From NCBI RefSeq assembly GCF_027580225.2, contig NC_073352.2:33219501-33283500 (forward strand): DNA of 64,000 bases. The letters run 5' to 3'. Below, in pieces: positions 57,156-64,000 of this stretch. Both the position numbers and the translations under genes were made by a program. Position 1 is the first letter of the stretch, and the number at the start of each line of letters is the position of its first letter. This DNA comes from Misgurnus anguillicaudatus. Taxonomy: Eukaryota > Chordata > Actinopteri > Cypriniformes > Cobitidae. Under the pieces are notes generated by a model, which saw only the letters and a program-made list of their open reading frames with translations, ran no database searches and was not told the origin of the DNA.

Positions 57156-57363
57156 CTGTAAAAGCAAAAAGAGAATGAAGGAATGAGAACCAAAATCAGA
57201 AGAATTTAGATCAAAACTTTTTTTATCATTTTGGGTATTGCATGCATATGGTATATGTGGAAACACATTGCATGTTTATGCTATGTTTAGAAGGTTGCAA
57301 CAATGATCCCTATGTAATATTTGGCAGACAAAATAGAGTCTGTATTCATTTTCTTTTTAAAGT

Positions 57364-57722
57364 AACTTGCACCGATACTACTGCTCACACAGTGCAGGTA
57401 TTTGGGGTGTTTATTTGATAGCTTTAGGGCGAATTGCAACCAATAGATCAGTCCACCACTCACCTCTCTCTTTCAAAGCACTTAGAGAAGCTACGGTAAC
57501 CGCTACAAAACAAACATGTCATGTCAACATAGTGACGAAACGCGTCAGTTTAGGCACAAAATGGCGACTTCATGAGAGATGTAAGGGAATGCTGCGGTGT
57601 ATGCCGATAAAAACGGCTCTTTCAAGATAATAAAAAGTTTATACACTACTGAAAACGTATGTATTATAATGCATTTCTGTCAATAGATCCTCCCTAAAAT
57701 TTACACATTGCACCTTTAAAAA
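57364..57722. repeat. Interspersed repeat upstream of rd3
   Basis: From AGTAACTTGCACCGATACT to ACACATTGCACCTTT; ends resemble each other inverted (AACTTGCAC / CATTGCACCTTTAA). Family not otherwise seen complete in the window. Confidence 0.4.
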
Positions 57723-57775
57723 CATGCATCAAGTTAATTAATGACCACACTACTTGTACAAGAGTACCTTACTAT

Positions 57776-58184
57776 TTAAAGGAAAACACCACTGTTCTTA
57801 CCTCAACTTAGACTATACCTATCTTTTTTCAATGCGTGCACTTAATCTTTGTACAGCGCGTTGTGAATATGTTAGCATTTAGCCTAGCCCCATTCATTCC
57901 TTAAAAATTCACCACGTTTTATTTTGTGCCACCATACTTACTTGTGTAACTACTCATGTAACAAATTGTAAAAAATAGGGAAAATTGGGAAGTGTTTGGT
58001 GGCTTCTAAATTTATCCCTGTTTGGATCCTAAGGAATGAATGGGGCTAGGCTAAATGCTAACACATTCACGACGCGTTATACAAAGATTAAATGCACGCA
58101 TTGAAAAAAGTTAGGTATGTATTAATATGTCTTAGTTGAGGTAAGAACATAGTCAAATATTGAAAACGTTGGTGTTTTCCTTTT
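57776..58184. mobile_element. Foldback with TTAAAGGAAAACACCAC ends, copy 3
   Basis: Both arms present but shortened: CCCCATTCATTCCTTA at 57888 and TAAGGAATGAATGGGG at 58031. Confidence 0.75.
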
Positions 58185-59815
58185 TAGTGGGTTATGTAAG
58201 GAATAATTGACGACATGGACAGTTGAATTTTTTGAAAATAATGTACACCCGATCCGGTAATGCAGCCACGATGTTAAGTCAATTAATCCATAACATGGTG
58301 GTTACCACATTAGACATGGTTTTAAAGTTTTTGCACTTGTGTTTACAGAACAAGTTGTCTTATCATTTTTTTGTATATTGTTTTTTTCTGTATTTGTGTA
58401 TCTTTGTTCTAGTTTTATATTATCAGGAATGAAAAACTGATCAAACAGACAGTGTTTCTTTACTGTATGCATTTTCTTCTCTTTTGAATTATTTTATAAT
58501 TTTTATTTATTTCACTACCACACGTATATTTATGCTTTATTGGTTAAAATTAAATAAATCCGTTAATTCAGACAAACTTGGCGTAGTAATATAAAGCTGT
58601 AATGCGGTCGACAGTCCTGGAACTACTTCATAGGTGTGCGTTGACTGAAAAAAGCACACCCAACGTTACGTTCTTCAACCAATGAGAATGAAGCATTTAA
58701 CAGCCCTTACTGCAAAAGTATGTAGTATCCTCCATATACGTTTAATAACACTCATTAGCATAAAATGAATATTACCTTTCAGATAATGAGAGATGTTTTC
58801 AGATGCTGAAGATGATAATCTTTGTATTCAAAGAAAAATGTAGGTGAAGCCAAAATATCAGAACCCCAAATCAAGGTTTGGTTTCCACCTTGAGCACTCC
58901 AGATGAGACAGCTCTGCTGCTCTGTGTTGTGTAGACACTGTGTGTGTAATCCTATATAAATATACAAGCTGGTATTTAGCTATCTGATTAGCTCGATGAA
59001 CACACACACATGTAACAACAGTTGTGACCTCGTGCACAGCATAAAGAGCTGACTGCACAATATCTCCTTGTAAACAATAAGTACTTTTAATATTTCTGCA
59101 AATTTATTTGGTTTTTTTTATGCAACTTATAGCATTAAGTTGTTACATAAGTCATCATTGTGTATCTGTACACAGTCTGCGGTTGTGATCAGTCTGGAAG
59201 GTGGGGACAGAAATGTGAGCCCGGTTAAATGGTTTCCGCTTAATTCAGCACTTCAGAGTTTTAATCTGCATGTGTTTGATGATCATGGATTATACAGCGT
59301 CCCAATACACGCTTCTGAGAAGCAGCGAGGATAATCTGGTTACGTATTGTACAACAGTGTGTTACCTTATGCATGATGAACACTAGTACTAGTAGTATAG
59401 CTCAGTAGTAGGGTTCGAAGCCAGAACACACATAAGTTACCGATGAAAATGTACGTGCTTGTAATGCACCGTAAATTGCTTTGAATTAAAGCGTCTACCT
59501 GTTTTAATTTCCAACCTGAATGAAAAGATCGGAACCGCATTAATATGGAAATTGTATACATCTTGTTATATTGTGTGTTTGGTCGCTTGTTTCTTGTTTA
59601 AGCGATTGTTTAACGCATTGTATTCACCGTAACGTGTTAAATGCTTCAATGTCAGATTTTAATAAATTTTCTTATTTGCAAATAATCGACACAGTTTGTC
59701 TAACGTTCTTTTGTATTGCATAATAGCCTACAGAAATTAAAGAAAGCAAATATTGATGACCTTTTTTATTTCTGTATTTATATTTTAATTAAACTTCCAG
59801 AAGAGATTTGTCGCT
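58185..59815. other. Between rd3 and cenpf, mostly unrecognised
   Basis: AT-rich sequence without convincing exons. The unlocated 5' non-coding exon of rd3 may lie here. A reverse SINE-like word set (GTTCGAAGCCAGAACACACAT, 59413) suggests a worn SINE near 59390-59480. Confidence 0.4.
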
Positions 59816-59819
59816 TATT

Positions 59820-60076
59820 CTGTACTTCCACAGGTCCCGCCTCCTCTAGAAACGTCATCTACCCCCACGCCTCGCGTCAAATCAGGTTTCGCTGCAGTTC
59901 TGACCGAAGGGGCACGAGGCGGTGGCCGCGTGTGCTTGGTTTTGACTGTTCAAAATAACGACAATCTCGAAAAAACGTTAAGCTGCCAAACGTGTCACCG
60001 GAAAGGATTAATTTTATTTGATTGACAGCTACGCAAGCGGAGTAGATCGCGTTTCCCGAAGAATATCAGAAGCCCG
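59820..60076 (+). promoter_or_regulatory. cenpf: Probable cenpf promoter and non-coding exon 1
   Basis: A locally GC- and CpG-richer stretch precedes a strong donor (CCCG|GTAAGT, exon end 60076) about 970 bp before the coding exon. It holds a GC-box-like CCCGCCTCC at about 59836 and, on the reverse strand, a CHR-like TTTGAA (TTCAAA at 59949-59954). CHR elements drive G2/M genes through DREAM/MuvB, which would suit cenpf. The promoter and exon assignments are inferred from position and splice signal; the transcription start is not known. Confidence 0.45.
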
Positions 60077-61107
60077 GTAAGTGATGTCACATTGTGTTCA
60101 TTTCACTGTAACATCTCTTTGCATTTAAAAATAAAATCTGGGTTTTGGTTTGCTTTTAAATATTGTCTAAAAATTATATAAATAACCGATTTCTCTTGCA
60201 CTTTTTCCTGCGTTGTGCAAACTTTATTTTATTTACTGCCCGCCCGCGAATTTACAAATCGTACTATGGCCAACGTCTATGTAATCAATATTAATTAGCC
60301 CCTTTCTGCAGCGACCAATCACGTAGCTTAGTTAATATTTATGAGCCTATGCTTTGTCATAGTATGTTTATTATATTCGCTCAAAGAAAACGCTTTTTGT
60401 TGTTTAAATATGTATAAATATCCAAGTTAACGTGTATTTAAACTTTATTTAAATATGTTAAATAATCTTTTAGCCGGCCGGTTTGGTCATTGATTAATCC
60501 AGTCTGGCGTCAGCTGCATTTGAAAGCACCATCTTTGATGCTTTGAAATGTTAATGAAGGAACCCAACCTGGATTATCACAGTTTAGTGAAATTCACGAG
60601 CTGGATTTTCCTCATTCCTCTGTTAAAGCAATGCGACTGGTTTGTTATTGTCAGTCAAACTAAACTAGCAGGATGAGAGACGGTAATAAAGTAAACAGAC
60701 TCTTCCATTTCGTTTGTTTGTATATGCTTACATACTCCAGACTTGACGTTTACTCATTTTTATGAAGGTCCCTTATGAGTGTTTCCATGAACACTCTAGC
60801 TGACAAACACACACCTACCCACACAAACATTTGTGTTTTTTACTTTAAGGATGCGGACACACTAATTCAACTTTTCGTTTTGTTATTCATTAGTGAATGT
60901 TATAAGTATGTAAACTGATATTTCTGGTTTAAAACAAGTACAGACAGCTGAGAGCTTCTTCCCCGAGGCGTCACGGTGGATCTTCACGAACAAAAACTGA
61001 GAGCCGAAGCAAACTCACATTCCCTCTATTTCTTTATTCTTAGCATTGGAAAATGACCAGCTGAGGTCTCTGAAGCATCGGTTTATACCCTTTAAGCATC
61101 TGTGGAG

Positions 61108-61269
61108 ATGAGTTGGCCCGGGGAGGACTGGACCGTGGGTCTGACGGGTCACGTCCTGCAGAAGGTGAAGCAGCTTCAGGCACAAAATGAGAAATTGAAC
61201 AAGGAAAGACAGCAGAGACAACTACAGCTGGACAATTCGGAAGTAGCGCTACACAAACAGAAGCTAAAG
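61108..61269 (+). CDS. cenpf: Centromere protein F, first coding exon only
   Basis: CENP-F is a very large coiled-coil kinetochore and nuclear-matrix protein that accumulates in G2/M. Only the first coding exon is in the window: 54 codons from MSWPGEDW to HKQKLK, ending in phase 0 at donor GTGTGT. It matches the human N terminus in MSW, LQK, NEKLNKERQQRQLQLDN and ALHKQK, and is Gln/Leu/Lys-rich with heptad character. The exon starts at 61044 after acceptor TTTATTCTTAG; its 64-nt leader contains a four-codon upstream ORF (61053-61064). I see no further coding exon up to 64000, so intron 2 exceeds 2.7 kb. The short match makes this less certain than the other genes, but the similarity is continuous and at the true N terminus. 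Confidence 0.85.
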
Positions 61270-61646
61270 GTGTGTAGTGAAGCCCTCATGATCTTATGTT
61301 TACATGTGTGTATTAATATCAAGGCTTATGCAGAGTTGCAAGGTATTCAATAACGGTAGGTTTCCCAGATGTTGTTTGCATTAAGACCAAATGGTGTTCT
61401 AAGCTGAATGTAGCAATAAAGATGAGTTGAGTGCCTTTGTAGCTATAGAGTGCTATTGATCGTCTCAAGCTAGGCGTCTCGAGATGTGTTTTCGAAGCCA
61501 AAAGACATTTAACTTGATATGGGCTTGGCACAGTGGTGTGAAGTCAAAAGAATTTTGAAACCTACCGAGTCGTTCCCAGGTTAGAAAAGATGAGAACCTC
61601 TGCACAATGGTTTATCTTTTGTAATGGTGAGGTGCAAGGGTGTCTA

Positions 61647-62064
61647 ATGGTGCTTTTCCATCACGTAGTACCCCACGGTTTGGGTTGGGTCAGCTTACTT
61701 TTGGAGGCTTTTCCACTGGGTGCAGTATATAGTAGTACTCAATACTTTTTTTTTTTAGTACCACCTCGGTTGGGTTTCCAAGCGAGCCGAGCTGATACCA
61801 AAACTTGATGCGAAAACACTGTAGATCACTGATTGGTCTGAGAGAATCACCACTGCCAGCGTCATCACCATAATGTAAAAGATTAGCTTTACCTTCATGC
61901 TAGCTTGCGCTTTCTCGTAGGGCTGTGATGATGCATTGCGTTCCCCATTAAAAAAATAACGACATGTTACTAAACTCGATAAAAAAGCTAACCAAGCCAA
62001 AGTGAGGTGAGCTGCTACTGACCTGACCTAAACCATGGGGTACTATGCAATGGAAAAGCGCCAT
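61647..62064. mobile_element. MITE with AATGGTGCTTTTCCAT ends in cenpf intron
   Basis: AATGGTGCTTTTCCATCACG / AATGGAAAAGCGCCAT and GTAGTACCCCACGGTTT / AAACCATGGGGTACTA pair as inverted arms of about 35 bp. Confidence 0.8.
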
Positions 62065-62109
62065 AATGCTGCTCCTGGGGGTCCACTCTCCTACCTGCTC
62101 CAACCCCAC

Positions 62110-62962
62110 TTAAAGGATAAGTCCATTTTCTTAAAAGAAAAATCAACATTTTGAATGACTTTCTTTGTTCAGTCGAGAAGAAATTATGTTTTTTGAGGAA
62201 GACATTGCAGGATTTTTCTCATTTTAATGGACTTTAATAGAGCCCAACATTTAATACGAGTTTCAAAGGACTGTAAACAATCCCAAACGAGGCACAAGGG
62301 TCCCATCCAGCAAAACGATTGTCATTTTTGACAATAAAAAATATACACTTTTAAAGCACAACTTCTCGTCATGTAGATCCGGTCGTGATGCGCCAGCTGA
62401 CCCCACGCAATACGTCATGACGTCAAGAGGTCACAGAGGACGAACGCGAAACTCCGCCCCAGTGTTTACAAGTGTTGAGAAAGAGGACCGTTCCTACATT
62501 GCTGTATGTCAACTGATACTAATTAATGGCTTTGTGTCAGTTTATTGTTAAAATGGTCTGCAAATGTGCGTTTTATATATGTAACACGTGACCTCCCTAC
62601 GTCACTACGCATTTACGTGAGGTCGCGCTGGACCGGACCTAGACGAAAAGTTGTGGTTTGAAAGTGCATATTTTTTATTTTTCTTGTCAAAAATGACAAT
62701 CGTTTCGCTAGATAAGACCCTAATGCCTCGTTTGGGATTGTTTATAGTCCTTTGAAACTCTATTGAAAAAAACTGTTAAGTGTTAAGTATTAAATGTTGG
62801 GCTCTATTAAAGTCCATTAAAATGAGAAAAATCCTGCAATGTTTTCCTCAAAAAACATAATTTCTTCTCGACTGAACAAAGAAAGACATCAACATTTTGG
62901 ATGACATGGTGGTGAGTAAATTATCTGGATTTTTCTTTTAAGAAAATGGACTAATCCTTTAA
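62110..62962 (-). mobile_element. Large foldback element, copy 2
   Basis: Inverted relative to 23238-24140, with the same complementary arms and a full CRE at 62418-62425. About 39 kb from copy 1. Confidence 0.85.
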
Positions 62963-63459
62963 GACCTTTTCACACGGATTACAAAAAATACATGGAAAAT
63001 TTGTTCAGGATAGTTTGATTTTTGGTTCATTACATTCACACTGCCAATGATTTTCCGGAATCTGTGCGTGCATTCACACACATACCGTAAAGATCCCATA
63101 AAGACGTGACACATTTCAAGTCCTGCACTTTGTAGATTTTTTTCCACAGCATCTGAAGTTTGCTTAATATCTGTGATTTTTCTCTCGAGATACCACGGGC
63201 GTGCGTGTTTGTTTATGACAAGGTCATAAGGAGCACGTGATTTGCTGTTCTGTCATGGTGGTGAATGATCTCAGCTTCAGCGCGGATAGTGACAAGCTCC
63301 CTGATCTCTGCTTCAGTCCAGTTTGCCGATATTTGTGAATGTTGATCTGCAAAACATCCTGGCAGATGTGTTGTTGAGGCAAATTAAACTCTGCATTACA
63401 GTAGCCTTCCAGGACAGAGTTTGGACACCCCTGGTGTAGTGGCCAATTGAGTGGAACGT

Positions 63460-63785
63460 CCGCATTTGGCGGCTCGCTTACTCGTAGCATTGTGTTTTAA
63501 TGATGCATGTACTTTTAAATTAACATAACTTGCTTAATTTTCTAATGATTTTCAAACGGTTTGGTTTGTTATGAATGTCAAAGATGTACCTATGACACTG
63601 CATACTTAAATAAATAAAAAAATAATGAAACATGTTAAAACATCCAGAATTATAGCCACGCTAATAACGTTTGTAAGAAACCAAACCGTTTGAAAATTGG
63701 TAGAAAATTGAGCAAGTTATGGTCATTTAAAAGTACCTGCTCCATTAAAACTCAATGCTACAAGTGAGCGAGCTGCCTGTGGTAA
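63460..63785. mobile_element. Foldback element in cenpf intron
   Basis: TTTTCAAACGGTTTGGTTT at 63549 and AAACCAAACCGTTTGAAAA at 63679 are the inner arms; CGGCTCGCTTACTCGTAGCA and its partner near 63757 extend the pairing outward to about 140 bp per arm. Confidence 0.75.
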
Positions 63786-64000
63786 GATGGCCGCCAGGGG
63801 ATGACGTTAGAGACTCCGCTGTAACACATCTAGCCTTTATACATATCTATGGTATTACCAACGTGTTTTGGTTTCCTTGCCTTCATCATCAGGGTACAAA
63901 CCATATAAACATAATGGTAAGTGGAAAGTTGCTGGTTTGATCCCCATAGGAAATGAGCTTGAGCCAGTCACAATTGAGCACAAAACTTAAAGCCTAGCCT

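Overview
The window looks like vertebrate nuclear DNA, most likely from a teleost and probably a cyprinid. The evidence is short GT-AG exons in long AT-rich introns, CpG-poor sequence, five recognisable vertebrate genes, and a very high load of short DNA transposons, foldback elements and tRNA-derived SINEs of kinds I associate with zebrafish and carp relatives. The species call is inference from repeat style, not from a search. I see no bacterial, phage or CRISPR content.

Layout: (1) 757-4074, + strand, the 3' four exons of dnajc4 (J-domain co-chaperone); the 5' end lies outside. (2) 4090-11500, gene-free, packed with nested MITE-like and hAT-like elements. (3) 12376-31959, + strand, a complete eight-exon VEGF-family gene best matched to vegfb, whose introns hold a 17-bp and a ~43-bp minisatellite, a pentanucleotide array and many MITEs. 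(4) 31960-42780, probable long vegfb 3' UTR and then intergenic sequence with a dead Tc1-like transposon. (5) 42781-51299, + strand, stx5 (Golgi Qa-SNARE) with an NRF1/ETS-type promoter, a non-coding first exon and ten coding exons. (6) 51300-56340, repeat-rich intergenic. (7) 57155-56342, - strand, a two-coding-exon RD3-family gene. (8) about 59820 onward, + strand, promoter, non-coding exon 1 and first coding exon of cenpf; the rest lies beyond the window.

The genes do not form a functional pathway. dnajc4 next to vegfb is a conserved vertebrate linkage (both on human 11q13, with STX5 on 11q12), whereas RD3 and CENPF are both on human 1q32-q41, so the stx5/rd3 interval may be a lineage-specific junction of two ancestral blocks.

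I found no convincing undescribed biological system. The most interesting observations are structural: an intron of stx5 that is almost entirely one long inverted repeat; a 17-bp minisatellite that appears to have expanded inside the terminus of a transposon; transposons nested three or more deep, several with intact 8-bp target duplications; and a predicted VEGF-B whose C terminus keeps the eight-cysteine heparin-binding module but lacks the terminal arginine used for neuropilin binding.
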